This document shows positions 40,971-51,300 of a DNA stretch of 52,095 nt, piece after piece. The notes beneath the pieces are model-generated. The model had not been told where the DNA came from. It saw nothing but the letters and a program-made list of their open reading frames with translations, and searched no databases. A program made the translations under genes and the position numbers. Origin of the DNA: Chloroflexota bacterium (lineage in GTDB: Bacteria > Chloroflexota > Limnocylindria > Limnocylindrales > CSP1-4); the NCBI GenBank assembly GCA_016191425.1, contig JACPOR010000004.1, positions 1 to 52,095 on the forward strand, written 5' to 3'. The number at the start of each line of letters is the position of its first letter. Position 1 is the first letter of the stretch.

Positions 40971-42707
40971 TCAGGATCGCTCGAGGGCCTGCCCGAGCCG
41001 GCGCCCGGTCGTGACCGCACCCTCCGACGCCGACGACACGAGCGCTGCGTACTTGGCCATGACGCCGGTCGGATATCTCGGTGCGGGTCGCGTCCAGGTT
41101 GCCCGCCGGCGGGCCAGTTCGGCATCGTCAACGAGCAGGTCCATCCGCTTCGCCTCGACGTCGATCTCGATCTCGTCGCCTTCCCTGACGAGCGCGATCG
41201 GTCCGCCGAGGGCCGCCTCGGGTGCCACGTGTCCGATCATCAGCCCGTGCGTCCCGCCGGAGAATCGACCGTCCGTGAGGAGCGCCACCGAGTCGCCGAG
41301 GCCCTCGCCGACAAGGGCCGCCGTGACGCTGAGCATCTCCTGCATGCCGGGTCCACCAACCGGCCCCTCGTAGCGGATCACGACCACGTCGCCGGGCCCG
41401 ATCTCACGAGCTGAGACGGCCCGGAAGCAGTCAGTCTCCGAATCGAAGACCCGGGCGGGTCCGCGATGGTGGAGTCGCTCATGACCGGCCAGTTTGACGA
41501 CGCAGCCGTCCGGGGCCAGCGAGCCGCGCAGGATCGTCAGGCCGCCGACCGGCTTCAGGGGTGTTTCGATGGGCACGACAACCTTCTGGCCGTCGGTTTC
41601 AACGGCAGTGGCGGTGATCCGCGCGATCGTCTGGCCGTCCACGTTCCTCTCGTCGGCATGGAGCAGGTTCTGCTTGAGGAGCTCGCGCATGACCAGGCCG
41701 ATCCCGCCGGCGTCGTACATGTCGGCGGCCGTGTATCGGCCTCCCGGCCGCATGTCCCCGATGACCGGGGTCCGGTCGGCGATCGCCCCGAATTCGTCGA
41801 TTTCCAGCGGAATCCCGAATTCGTGAGCCAGCGCCAGGAGGTGGAGGACCGCATTCGTGGAGCCGCCCGTGGCGGCGACCGAGGCGATCGCGTTCTCGAA
41901 CGACTTCCGGGTGACGATGTGCTTCGGCCGGATGTCGTGGTGGACGAGGGTCATCGCCAGCTCACCGGCCTGGCGGGCGGCGGCGTCCTTCCGGGGGTCT
42001 TCGGCTGGAATCCCGTTGAGGCCGGCCGGGGACAGGCCGAGGAACTCCATGGCGGTGCTCATCGTGTTGGCCGTGTACTGCCCGCCGCAGGCACCGGCAC
42101 CGGGGCACGCCGCGCTCTCGATGTCGTAGAGCTCCTCCAGTGAGATCGTGCCGGCCCGATACGCCCCGATCGCCTCGAAGACGGAGACGATGGTCAGGTC
42201 CCGACCCTTGTAGGTCCCTGGGTAGGTGGTCCCGTTGTAGAGGAGCAGGCCCGGCACGTCGAGGCGGGCCAGCGCCATCGCCGAACCCGGGATCGTCTTG
42301 TCGCAGCCGACGAGACAGACCACGCCGTCGAGGAGGTGCCCACGGACGACGAGCTCGATGGAGTCGGCAACGACTTCGCGGCTGATGAGGCTGGCCTTCA
42401 TGCCCTCCGTGCCCATCGACACGCCGTCGGAGACCGCGATCGTGTTGAACTCCATGGGCGTGCCGCCGGCCTCGCGGATGCCCTGCTTCACGAACTCGGC
42501 GAGGCGTCGCTGGTTGAAGTTGCATGGCATGGTCTCGATCCACGTTGTCGCGACGCCGACGAGGGGTTTGGCCAGGTCATCGTCGGTGAACCCGATTGCC
42601 TTGAGCATCGCCCGCGCCGCGGCCCGATCCGGACCATCGGTCAGCGCGAAGGAGTGCCTCTTGCCCGGATCGGTCGGGCGGTCGTACGGGAGCGGGCGAT
42701 CGGGCAT
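40971..42707 (-). CDS. ilvD: Dihydroxy-acid dehydratase
   Basis: Iron-sulfur enzyme of valine, isoleucine and leucine synthesis, 578 residues. Cluster cysteines lie in [17 protein letters not shown] and [15 protein letters not shown]; the Mg-binding and catalytic end shows [13 protein letters not shown]. The start at 42707 (MPDRPLPYD) follows GAGG at five bases; longer frames upstream have no family likeness. First gene of a three-gene leftward unit. It works in the same pathways as leuC-leuD a few kb to the right. Confidence 0.95.
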   Translation of the reverse strand: MPDRPLPYDRPTDPGKRHSFALTDGPDRAAARAMLKAIGFTDDDLAKPLVGVATTWIETMPCNFNQRRLAEFVKQGIREAGGTPMEFNTIAVSDGVSMGTEGMKASLISREVVADSIELVVRGHLLDGVVCLVGCDKTIPGSAMALARLDVPGLLLYNGTTYPGTYKGRDLTIVSVFEAIGAYRAGTISLEELYDIESAACPGAGACGGQYTANTMSTAMEFLGLSPAGLNGIPAEDPRKDAAARQAGELAMTLVHHDIRPKHIVTRKSFENAIASVAATGGSTNAVLHLLALAHEFGIPLEIDEFGAIADRTPVIGDMRPGGRYTAADMYDAGGIGLVMRELLKQNLLHADERNVDGQTIARITATAVETDGQKVVVPIETPLKPVGGLTILRGSLAPDGCVVKLAGHERLHHRGPARVFDSETDCFRAVSAREIGPGDVVVIRYEGPVGGPGMQEMLSVTAALVGEGLGDSVALLTDGRFSGGTHGLMIGHVAPEAALGGPIALVREGDEIEIDVEAKRMDLLVDDAELARRRATWTRPAPRYPTGVMAKYAALVSSASEGAVTTGRRLGQALERS

Positions 42708-42771
42708 CGGATCCTCGAGTCGGCGGCCTTCGGCGCCTCGGATGACGCCACTCAGTGTATTGCGTCCCTGT

Positions 42772-44424
42772 TCAGTCGGCGGCCGATCGGGCCAGGCGTT
42801 CATCCATGACTCGACTCGCAGCGGAGGTCGCGGCCGGTCCGCTGACGGCCGCGAGGACTGCGGCGGCGTCGAAGGACAGGGCCGTTACGTCGGTCAACGC
42901 CGTCACGGTTGCGGTCCGAGGGACGCCCCGTATCAGGGCGATCTCCCCGATCCCGGCGCCCGGCCCGAGTGCTCCCAGCACGCGTCCCTCGTCGCTCACG
43001 ATGACCTCGCCCACCTCGATCACCAGGAAGGTGTCCCCGGCTGCACCCTTCTCCATGATCACGGCCCCGGCGCTGAATGCGACGGGCACCGCACCGCTGA
43101 CGAGTCGCTCGATGCCCGTGAGCGGAAGGACCCGGAAGGCCGGCACGTCCCGCAGGCGTTCGACCATGGTCCATGGGACCGCCTCGACCGGACTTTCCCG
43201 ACGCAGGAGGACCCAGATGATGACCGCTGCCACCGGAAGGATGGCGCCGGTCGCAACGAGTGCGGACCGGATCCCGAACACGGCGACGAACGCCGGGGCG
43301 AGGATGTAGCCGATCGCGGCAGAGACGGCCGTCGCTCCTTCGAAGATCGCAAAGACGGCGCCACGGTCCTCGTTTCGACAGCCACGCTGGAGCAGCGTGA
43401 ATCCGACGATATCGAGCAGCGCGTTCGACAAGCCCGTGAGCGCGAACGCCAGGATGGCCACCACGGGGAGCGGGAGCACGCCGATGAAGGCGATCGGGAG
43501 GCCCCATCCTGCGAGAGCAACGACAAAGGCATTCGGGCTGCTCCGTCGCAGGGCCAACCCGACCACGATTCCCAGGACCCCGCCGACGCCCATCGCCGCT
43601 CCAAGCAGACCCACGCCGGCTTCGCCGAGCTCGATCAACTGGACGCTCAGGACCACGGCGAGCGTTGCCAACAGCCCACGAACCAGTGTCTGCAGGCCGA
43701 AGCCCGCGATCACGATCGCGATGGCCGGCCGCTCGCGAATCGCCGCGATCCCCGTACCGAGCGCCAGGCCTCCTCCGGATGCGTTCGGGGTTGGCCCCCG
43801 CGCATCGTGCTGATCTTCGAAGTGGATGTCGGACAGGGCGATGACGCCGACGATCTGGGTCACGACGAGGGTCAAACCCGCGGCCGCCGGAGCACCGGTC
43901 GCGATGAAGAACGCGGCCATCAAAGGACCCGCGAAGGAGCCGACGGCCTCCGCCGTGCTCGAGGCGACATTCGCGGTGACCAGCTCCTCGGGCGTTCTGG
44001 CGAGAGCCGGCAACAGGGTGCTCTGCGCCGGTCTCTGGATTGCCGCGGACGCACCCATGACGGCCGCGACGAGGAACAGCCAGCTCGGGTCGCTCCGGAA
44101 GAGGATGGCTGCCGTGGCGACTGTTGCCGCGAGGCCACGGGCAATGCCCAGGGCCACGAGAACGCGGTCCGCTCGCCAGCGCGCGAGCGGCGCCGCCGCA
44201 AGGACGCCGAAGACGCTGGAGGAGGCCACGCGGGCCACGCCGATCGCGGCAACGCCGACCGCGCCGGCAACCGCGAAGACCGTGACGGCGAGCAGTACGA
44301 GCAGGGCCGAGTCGACGACGAACCCGAGGAGAGACGCCGCCTGAACGCGACGTGTACTCGGGTTCTCAAGGGCAGATGCCGTTGCGGACACCGCCACGGA
44401 CATCGCGGCGAGGAATCGGCTCAC
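42772..44424 (-). CDS. MFS transporter fused to a cyclic-nucleotide-binding-like domain
   Basis: A 550-residue protein. About 12 helices of MFS (MFS_3-like) type occupy residues 30-400, with a large polar middle loop ([15 protein letters not shown]). The last 130 residues form a cNMP-binding-like barrel: [25 protein letters not shown], then [25 protein letters not shown], where GEIALI and PRTATV fit the phosphate-binding cassette. Transport may be gated by a nucleotide. It starts with GTG at 44424. The substrate is unknown. Not packed with its neighbours. Confidence 0.82.
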   Translation of the reverse strand: MSRFLAAMSVAVSATASALENPSTRRVQAASLLGFVVDSALLVLLAVTVFAVAGAVGVAAIGVARVASSSVFGVLAAAPLARWRADRVLVALGIARGLAATVATAAILFRSDPSWLFLVAAVMGASAAIQRPAQSTLLPALARTPEELVTANVASSTAEAVGSFAGPLMAAFFIATGAPAAAGLTLVVTQIVGVIALSDIHFEDQHDARGPTPNASGGGLALGTGIAAIRERPAIAIVIAGFGLQTLVRGLLATLAVVLSVQLIELGEAGVGLLGAAMGVGGVLGIVVGLALRRSSPNAFVVALAGWGLPIAFIGVLPLPVVAILAFALTGLSNALLDIVGFTLLQRGCRNEDRGAVFAIFEGATAVSAAIGYILAPAFVAVFGIRSALVATGAILPVAAVIIWVLLRRESPVEAVPWTMVERLRDVPAFRVLPLTGIERLVSGAVPVAFSAGAVIMEKGAAGDTFLVIEVGEVIVSDEGRVLGALGPGAGIGEIALIRGVPRTATVTALTDVTALSFDAAAVLAAVSGPAATSAASRVMDERLARSAAD

Positions 44425-44500
44425 GGCTCCAGCGTCCGCGATCGGGGATGGTCGCGGCGGAACGGTCCCGCGCGGTGGGAATTCGCGGATAGGTACGCGA

Positions 44501-45676
44501 TCAATGCAGGCAGGCGCCCGTCGTCACCGACGCTGTCCGTCCCAGCGCCGGCGCGAACGCGGCCGCCACCGCCATGGGCGCCAGGGCGTAGCCCACCGAC
44601 GGATCGGTGCGGGATTCCGCGAAGACCAGGCCTCCGACGGTCCCGTCGGTGAGCAGGAGCGGTCCGCCGCTGTCGCCGGGCTCGACGACGGCCCGCAGCT
44701 CGATGATCTCGCGACGAACCCGCGACGTGCCGTAGATATCGAGTCCTTCGGCGGGGTATCGCGCGCCGACGGCAGCCGGTTCGATGACGGCGCCTCCGCC
44801 GTTCGGGTAGCCGATCGTGGCGCCGGTTGCCCCCCGTTCCGGCTCGCTGGTGGCAAAGAACAGCGGCCCCGCGTCCAGCCCGACGACCCGCAGCACCGCG
44901 ATATCGAGGTCAGGGTCGAACGCCACGACGATCGCCTTCAGGGCCCCGGTTCCGGTGACCACCCGGACGGAGCGGGAGCCGGCGACGACGTGGGCGTTCG
45001 TGACGACATAGCCCGACTTGACCACGACGCCGGTGCCCGTGGAACGGTACGTGCAGGCGTCCGCCTCAATCCTCGGTACCGATGCGAGGGCGCGTTCTCC
45101 GACGGCCCGGGCGAGGGCATCGGCCGGCAGGGTCACCGGATCCGCCGGCAGCCGCTCCAGACCGAGGAAGACATCGGGCAGGCCCGATTGATCGAGCGCG
45201 GTCCCGAGGCCGAGCACGAGCTCGGTGGGCGGCGGCAGGACGGCGTCGATCCCCCGAAGCGCAACGGACGTCTGCGCGTCACGCTCGAGGGTCGGGACGA
45301 TGCCGGTCGTGACGACGCCTCCCAGCAACCACACGATCAGGACCGCCTGGCCGGCGCCGACGATGCCGCCGGCGGCTCGATCCAGCGCGCCGAGGAACCC
45401 GTTGCCGAGTCGCCCGGATGCGACTCGTCCGATCCGTGCTCCGATCATCTCGCCGACGCCGATGAGCGCGAAGAGCACGGCCAGGATGGCGCCGACCCGC
45501 AGGCCGGCGGGCCAGGGGACGATGGAGGGCAGGATCGTCGGCAGCACCGAGATCGCTGCCACGGCACCGATGCCCGCACCCACGAGCCCTCCCAGCTGCG
45601 GGAGAGCGCCCGACCGGATTCCGAGGATCACGGCGAGCATGAGGAGGCCAAGGGCGATCGCATCCACGGGGTTCAT
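44501..45676 (-). CDS. MarP-like membrane serine protease (CvpA plus trypsin-like)
   Basis: A 391-residue protein: four N-terminal helices of the CvpA/colicin V production type, then an extracytoplasmic chymotrypsin-fold protease. The triad is His in VVTNAHVVAG, Asp in FDPDLDIAVLRV and Ser in EPGDSGGPLLL. Two cysteines (DACTYRS and the C-terminal ACLH) may form a disulfide. This is the architecture of mycobacterial MarP (Rv3671c), which supports acid and oxidative stress resistance; a like envelope-stress role is inferred. Confidence 0.88.
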   Translation of the reverse strand: MNPVDAIALGLLMLAVILGIRSGALPQLGGLVGAGIGAVAAISVLPTILPSIVPWPAGLRVGAILAVLFALIGVGEMIGARIGRVASGRLGNGFLGALDRAAGGIVGAGQAVLIVWLLGGVVTTGIVPTLERDAQTSVALRGIDAVLPPPTELVLGLGTALDQSGLPDVFLGLERLPADPVTLPADALARAVGERALASVPRIEADACTYRSTGTGVVVKSGYVVTNAHVVAGSRSVRVVTGTGALKAIVVAFDPDLDIAVLRVVGLDAGPLFFATSEPERGATGATIGYPNGGGAVIEPAAVGARYPAEGLDIYGTSRVRREIIELRAVVEPGDSGGPLLLTDGTVGGLVFAESRTDPSVGYALAPMAVAAAFAPALGRTASVTTGACLH

Positions 45677-45878
45677 TGCCGGGATCGTCGCACAGGACGG
45701 AGCTGCCCGGTTCGGAGCCCGGCTCGGCCGCGGCTTGCTGCGGGCCCGTCGGGTCGCCGCCCATGGTCCGCGAGTTCACGGAACACGTTGGCTGCGTGCC
45801 GCGCACGGAACGCGCCAGGCGGGCGAGTGCGCCGCCTCAGGGACGCGGATCGTCGCGAGGTTGAACCTGGCCCGACGA

Positions 45879-46511
45879 TCAGCCGGACGTCGCGCCCTCG
45901 GGCCGGGTGTCAACGCGGCCGGGGTGCGTCGATTCCCACGCGTCGATTGACGGGAGCTGGTCCAGCAGGTAGCCCATTTCGTCCGTGCCGCGCAGCATCA
46001 TCAGCTTGGCGAACGTGTCCACATCGAAGTCGACGGTCGTGCCGTCCGGCAGGAGGATGCCCTGCTCGGCGAGGTCGATCGCGAGGTTCGCGTCCGGGTC
46101 GTCCTCGAGCAGGGCGAGGATGTGGGCATGGGTCTCCGGATCCACCGCGATCGGCAGCACGCCGTTCTTGAGCGCGTTGTTGCGAAAGATGTCCGCGTAG
46201 CTCGTCGATATGACGGCCCGGATGCCCCATGCGGCGAGCGCCCAGGGTGCATGCTCGCGCGATGAGCCGGTCCCGAAATTGTCGCCGACGATGAGAATCT
46301 GCCGGCCCGCCATAGCGGGCTGATCGAGCACGAACGGCGGGTCCTTGAGCGAGCCGTCCTCCTCGAAGCGCCAGTCGCGGAAAAGGACGTCGGCGAGGCC
46401 GGCCTTGTCGGTAATCTTCAGATAGCGGGCCGGGACGATCTGGTCGGTGTCCACGTTCTCGGCGTGGAGCGGCACGCAGGCCGAGGCGAAGCTGCGATAC
46501 GGTTCGGGCAC
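45879..46511 (-). CDS. leuD: 3-Isopropylmalate dehydratase small subunit
   Basis: Swivel subunit of isopropylmalate isomerase in leucine synthesis, 210 residues. Family motifs: NVDTDQIVPARYLK and VGDNFGTGSSREHAPWAL. It starts with GTG at 46511, 46 bases after leuC. It forms the active enzyme with LeuC. Confidence 0.94.
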   Translation of the reverse strand: MPEPYRSFASACVPLHAENVDTDQIVPARYLKITDKAGLADVLFRDWRFEEDGSLKDPPFVLDQPAMAGRQILIVGDNFGTGSSREHAPWALAAWGIRAVISTSYADIFRNNALKNGVLPIAVDPETHAHILALLEDDPDANLAIDLAEQGILLPDGTTVDFDVDTFAKLMMLRGTDEMGYLLDQLPSIDAWESTHPGRVDTRPEGATSG

Positions 46512-46522
46512 GGTGGCTACCG

Positions 46523-46580
46523 GCTCTGTGGGAGCGGCACCAGCGCCCCCCGATTCATCAGCGCCCCCCGATTCCGGCCA
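46523..46580. repeat. 18-bp tandem duplication at the leuC stop
   Basis: The plus-strand words CAGCGCCCCCCGATTC and again CAGCGCCCCCCGATTC lie 18 bases apart around 46540-46574. On the minus strand the final codons and stop of leuC are repeated once just downstream of the stop. Confidence 0.7.
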
Positions 46581-48036
46581 CGGCCTCGATCCCGGGGAGC
46601 AGCCGCGGATCCGCGACGACCCCGGCGATCGCCGACGCCGCGGCGGTCAGCGGAGAGGCGAGGAACGTCCGTCCACCCTTGCCCTGGCGACCCTCGAAGT
46701 TGCGGTTGGAGGTGCTCACGGCGTACTGGCCGGGGGACAGCTGGTCGCCGTTCATCGCAATGCACATGGAGCAGCCCGTTTCGCGCCAGTCGGCGCCCGC
46801 GGCCCGGAAGATCTCGTGGAGGCCCTCGGACTCGGCCTCGCGCTTCACCTCGTCAGAGCCCGGCACGACCATCAGGCGGACATTGGCCGCGACCCGGCGG
46901 CCCTTTAGCGCGGCCGCGGCGAGGCGAAGATCGCTGATCCGTCCGTTCGTGCAGCTGCCGATGAAGACGACGTCCACAGGCTGCCCGAGGATCGCCTGGC
47001 CGGGCGTCAAATCCATGTACGCGAGGGCGTGGGCCAGGGCCCGCTGCTGGGCCGGATCGGCGACGTCGGCCGGATCCGGGACGCGGCCGCTGATCGGGAT
47101 GCCCATCCCGGGGTTCGTGCCATAGGTGACCATCGGCTCGAGGGCCGACGCGTCGATGACGATGGACTTGTCGAAGGTCGCCCCGTCGTCGGTCGGGAGG
47201 GCTCGCCAGCCCGCCACCGCTCGGTCCCATGGCGCGCCGGCCTGTGGTGCATGAGCGCGCCCATGGACGTACTCGAAGGTCGTGTCGTCCGGGGCGATGA
47301 GGCCGGCCCGGGCGCCCCCTTCGATGCTCATGTTGCAGATTGTCATCCGCTGCTCCATCGTCAGGGCCCGGATGGCCTCGCCCCGGTACTCGAAAACGTG
47401 GCCGGTGCCGCCGCCTACCCCGATCCGGGCGATGAGGGCGAGGATGATGTCCTTGGCGCTGACCCCGGGCGCGAGCCGGCCGTCGACGCGGACCTCGTAC
47501 GTCTTCGGCTTGCGCTGAAGAAGTGTCTGCGTCGCCAGCACCATCTCCACCTCTGAGGTCCCGATCCCGAACGCCAGCGCCCCGAATGCTCCGTGGGTGC
47601 TCGTGTGGGAATCGCCGCAGACGATCGTCATGCCCGGCTGGGTGAGGCCCAGCTGCGGCCCGATGACGTGGACGATGCCCTGGCCCGGATCTCCGATACC
47701 GTGGAGCGGGATGCCGAACTCGCGGCAGTTCGTCTCGAGCTGTCGGACCTGGGCGGCCGCCATCTGGTCAAGGAAGGGCAGGCCCCGGGGCGTCGTGGGG
47801 ATGGAATGGTCGGCGGTGGCGACGGTCCGTTCCGGGTGGCGGACGCGGAGGCCGCGCTGGCGGAGTCCCGTGAAGGCCTGCGGACTGGTGACCTCGTGGA
47901 CGAGGTGGAGGTCCACCGCCAGGATGCTCGGCGCACCCGCATTCTCCGCGACGACGTGGTCGTCCCAGATCTTCTCGACGAGTGTTCGTGGGCGGTCGAG
48001 GCGTTGGTCGGTGTGCTGGCCGATCGAGTGCTCCAT
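46558..48036 (-). CDS. leuC: 3-Isopropylmalate dehydratase large subunit
   Basis: Iron-sulfur subunit of isopropylmalate isomerase, 492 residues. Cluster ligands are in [11 protein letters not shown] and [11 protein letters not shown]; substrate loops [26 protein letters not shown] are intact. The ATG at 48036 has no Shine-Dalgarno in front; TAGCCT ends nine bases before it and could be the -10 box of a nearly leaderless transcript. Operon with leuD. It faces away from the Rhs-like gene. Confidence 0.95.
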   Translation of the reverse strand: MEHSIGQHTDQRLDRPRTLVEKIWDDHVVAENAGAPSILAVDLHLVHEVTSPQAFTGLRQRGLRVRHPERTVATADHSIPTTPRGLPFLDQMAAAQVRQLETNCREFGIPLHGIGDPGQGIVHVIGPQLGLTQPGMTIVCGDSHTSTHGAFGALAFGIGTSEVEMVLATQTLLQRKPKTYEVRVDGRLAPGVSAKDIILALIARIGVGGGTGHVFEYRGEAIRALTMEQRMTICNMSIEGGARAGLIAPDDTTFEYVHGRAHAPQAGAPWDRAVAGWRALPTDDGATFDKSIVIDASALEPMVTYGTNPGMGIPISGRVPDPADVADPAQQRALAHALAYMDLTPGQAILGQPVDVVFIGSCTNGRISDLRLAAAALKGRRVAANVRLMVVPGSDEVKREAESEGLHEIFRAAGADWRETGCSMCIAMNGDQLSPGQYAVSTSNRNFEGRQGKGGRTFLASPLTAAASAIAGVVADPRLLPGIEAVAGIGGR

Positions 48037-48194
48037 GGGCGGGAAAGGCTAGCACGAGACCTCCGCCCGGCCCTGAGCCGCGTCTCGATGCCCGTGCCCA
48101 TGCCAGTCCGTGAACGCCAGGCGGACCGTCGACGGGGGCCGACGGGCACTGGTCCGCACCTGATCACCGCCTCGCGACGATCCTGATCGCGTCG

Positions 48195-48241
48195 CCGAAT
48201 CGGGCCTCTGCCGAATCGGGCCTCTGCCGAATCGGGCCTCT
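48195..48241. repeat. 16-bp direct repeat, three copies
   Basis: CCGAATCGGGCCTCTG repeated at 48195, 48211 and 48227, the last copy short by one base. The array ends exactly at the -35 box of the Rhs-gene promoter. Confidence 0.85.
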
Positions 48242-48270
48242 TGACAACGAGCGTCGTGGGGTGATCGAAT
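48241..48270 (+). promoter_or_regulatory. Promoter of the Rhs-like gene
   Basis: -35 box TTGACA at 48241-48246, an 18-base spacer, TCGAAT as -10 box at 48265-48270. Leader of about 80 bases. Confidence 0.5.
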
Positions 48271-48321
48271 GGCGCCCTCGACGGTAGAGCACCTGAATAG
48301 ACCGCCGACATCGCTGTTGAG

Positions 48322-48358
48322 CCGCGGGACGCAAGCCCCGCGATCGGGGAGAGCCATG
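48322..48358 (+). promoter_or_regulatory. Leader hairpin covering the ribosome binding site of the Rhs-like gene
   Basis: CCCCG-CGAT-CGGGG forms a stem whose right arm is part of the Shine-Dalgarno CGGGGAGAG, five bases from the ATG. The word GGGACGCAAGCC just before it resembles part of the GEMM-I (cyclic di-GMP) riboswitch, but the matching GCAAACC half was not found. Confidence 0.35.
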
Positions 48359-51300
48359 TCGCACGTCGTGTCCCTTCGGGGTTGCCAGCCCTGGCTCGTG
48401 CTGCTGCTCACGGTGAGCCTGCTCGCGCCGTCGAGCGCGTTGGCCGCAAGCCGGCAGGCCCTCGAACAGGCATCGCCTTCCACGTCGTCCGCGGCCGCCT
48501 CCACCGTGAGCCGTCAAAGGGTCCGGTCAGGCGAGGGGTCCAGCAACAGCCTCCGGCCCCGCCAACCCGGTGACGATGTCAGGCTCTTGACCCATATCGG
48601 GACGAACTTGGCGCTCCGAGGGACGATGTCCGTTGCGGTCGGAGGCCTTGCGGCTCCCCACGACCGCCTCCCGGCATCGAACGGCAACGACGGGAATCTC
48701 GACACCTTTGTCGGGAAGAACTCGTACGTGGGCGGCGGCGCCGGGGAGTTCTGGTGGTACTGGATCATCGACCTCGGCGCCCGCTATGCGGTGTCGGAGA
48801 TGCAGTGGTGGGATTACAACACGTTCTGGCCCGACGCTATCTGGGGTTCGAATGACGGGAGCAGTTGGGTGGCGCTGCCGTCGACGACCCAGGAGATCAG
48901 CCCACAGAGCACCTGGTGGCATGTCAATCTCACGGGCACTCGCGCCAGGGCGACGTTCGCTGAGCCGCAGGCCTTCCGCTACTTTCGCGTCGGGAGCGGC
49001 TTCACCTCGAGCGGCGGCCTGTTCTACATCGGCTACCGCTATTTCGGCGAGTGGGCGATCCTCGGCGACCCAACGCCGCTCAGGCCGATCCCCGTGGAGC
49101 CCGCGCCGTCCGGGACGATCGAATTCGAGAACGGCGGGACGCTGGGCGATCCTGTCCAGACGTTCAGCGGCGCTTTCACCTACAGCTTCACGGACATCGC
49201 GATCTCTGGCCGTGGGCCGACCCCGTCGTTCACCCGCTCCTACAACAGCGCGGACACACGCACAAGTGCCCTGGGCCCAGGCTGGACCCAGGGCTACAAC
49301 GCCAGGCTTCGCAACCCCGGCGATGGTTCGGGCGACCTCCTGTTCGTCCGATCCGATGGCAACACGGACCGCTTCATCTTCAACCCCGATGGCAGCTTCA
49401 GCCCGTCTCCTGCAACGTCCGCCACGCTCGTCCAGAACCCGGACGAGACATACGTCGTGACCGAGAAGAGCGGATTTCGCTGGTCATTCAGCTCGGCCGG
49501 CATCCTGACCGCCCTGACCGACCGGTACGGCAACACGTCCATCCTCGGCTACGACGGCGCCGGCCAGCTCACCTCGATCGCCGACCCCGCCGGGCGTGGC
49601 TCCCTCGCCCTCGGCTACACGAATGGCCGGCTGACGAGCGTCAGCGACTGGGCGACTCCGGCGCGGACCGTCACCTACCAGTACGACGCGAATGGTCGAC
49701 TCTGGAAGGTGACCAACCGCGAGGGCCAGACGACGACCTTCGCCTACGACGGCACCTCGTCACGGTTGACGACGATCACCGACGCCCGGGGCAATGTTGC
49801 CCTGACCCTGACCTATGACGCCCAGGGCCGGGTGCAGACCCAGAGGGACGCCCGGGGCCTCGTCACCGGCCAGGCGACGACCTTCGCGTACGTGGTCAAC
49901 CCGGACGGCACGAGAGAGACGACCGTCACCTCCCCGCCGACCTCGTTCGAGCCGTCGTTCAGCCCGACGGCCACCGACTCGTACAATGCCCAGGGTTGGC
50001 TCACGTCCCGCGTCGCTCGTCCGAGCTCGACCGAAACGCTGACCGAGACCTACGGCTACGACGCAAATGGGTTCCGGAGCTCGGTCACCGACGCGCGCGG
50101 CAACACCACGGACTTCTGCTACGACGCCGACTACGCCGGGGCGGCGATCGCCGGCGGCCGGGGCAACCTGACCCGTCGGATCGACCCTGCCCCAGCGATC
50201 GGGGCGCCCAGGCCGGTGACCCTCTACGCGTATGACAGCCGCAGCAACCCCATCCAGGTCGTCGCGCCGAAGGGCGTCCCGAGTGGCACGACCGTGACCT
50301 GCTCCTCGGACCTTTCCGGGATCAACCCGTCGTACGCGACCGACCTGGCCTACGACGCGGCCGGAGCGACGCTCCTCTCGACGACCACGCGGTTCACCGA
50401 CCCCGAGCTGGGTCCCCAGACGGCGGTCACCACCTTCCAGTACGCCGACCCCGCCAACCCAGGCCGGATGACCCGAACGGTTCCACCACGCGGCAACACG
50501 GGGCCGAGCCCCGACCCCAGCTATGCGACGACGATGACCTATGCCGCAACCGGATCGCAGGCCGGCATGCTCGTGGGCACGACCGACGCGCTCGGCAACA
50601 CGACGACCTACGAGTACGACCCGGTCGGACGGCAGACGAAGGCCGTCGACCCCCTCGGCAATACCGCCGGCGGGGTCCCGGCCGAGCACGCAACCGACTA
50701 CGTCTACGACAACGAAGACCGCGTGCGCTTCGTGAAGCTGCCGCCCCCGACGGCGGGCGGCAGCCCGCTGATCACCGAGACCCGCTACGACGGGGTCGGC
50801 AATCGGACGGTCCAGATCGACGCCAACGGCCAGGTCACGACGTATGCCTACGACGGGCGCGACGGCCTCCTCCAGGTCAAGGAGAGCCCGCTCGTCTGGA
50901 CGGATCCGGCAGTGCCGCCCGCCACGGTCATCACGACCGAGTACGCCTACGACGCGGCCGGCAACCTCGTCCGGCTGATCCGGGCCAAAGGTGACGCGGC
51001 GGCCGAGCGGGTGACCGAGTACGCCTATGACGGGCGTGGTCTGGTCAGACGGGAGACGCAGTACCCGGCATGGCCGGCGACGAGCCCGACCCTGGTGACC
51101 GCCTCGGGCTATGACCCGAACGGCAACGTCTCGACGATTGTCGACCCGCTCGGCCGGACGACCACGTCCAGCTATGACGCCCTCAACCGGCCGACGGCCG
51201 TGGACTACAGCGACCCGGCCACCCCGGATGTCACCTACGCCTATGACGCCAATGGCAATCGCACCTCGATGGTCGATGGCACAGGTACCAGCACCTACGT

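Larger units (their letters stand above)
48037..48355. other. Divergent intergenic region of leuC and the Rhs-like gene
   Basis: No gene. It holds a GGTCCGC/GCGGACC inverted repeat around 48119-48157, the 16-bp triple repeat at 48195-48241, a TTGACA promoter at 48241 and a leader hairpin at the Rhs start. Confidence 0.6.

Noticed and set aside
42298-44652. Plus-strand frame of 784 codons over ilvD and the MFS gene
   Set aside because: It crosses two well-supported minus-strand genes and has only Arg/Asp/Glu/Gly-rich shadow composition.
48195-48241. CRISPR array
   Set aside because: The repeats are 16 bp in direct contact, without spacers, and no cas genes are present.
48300-48358. Definite GEMM-I cyclic di-GMP riboswitch
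   Set aside because: Just one half-motif is recognisable; the paired upstream element and downstream helix were not found.
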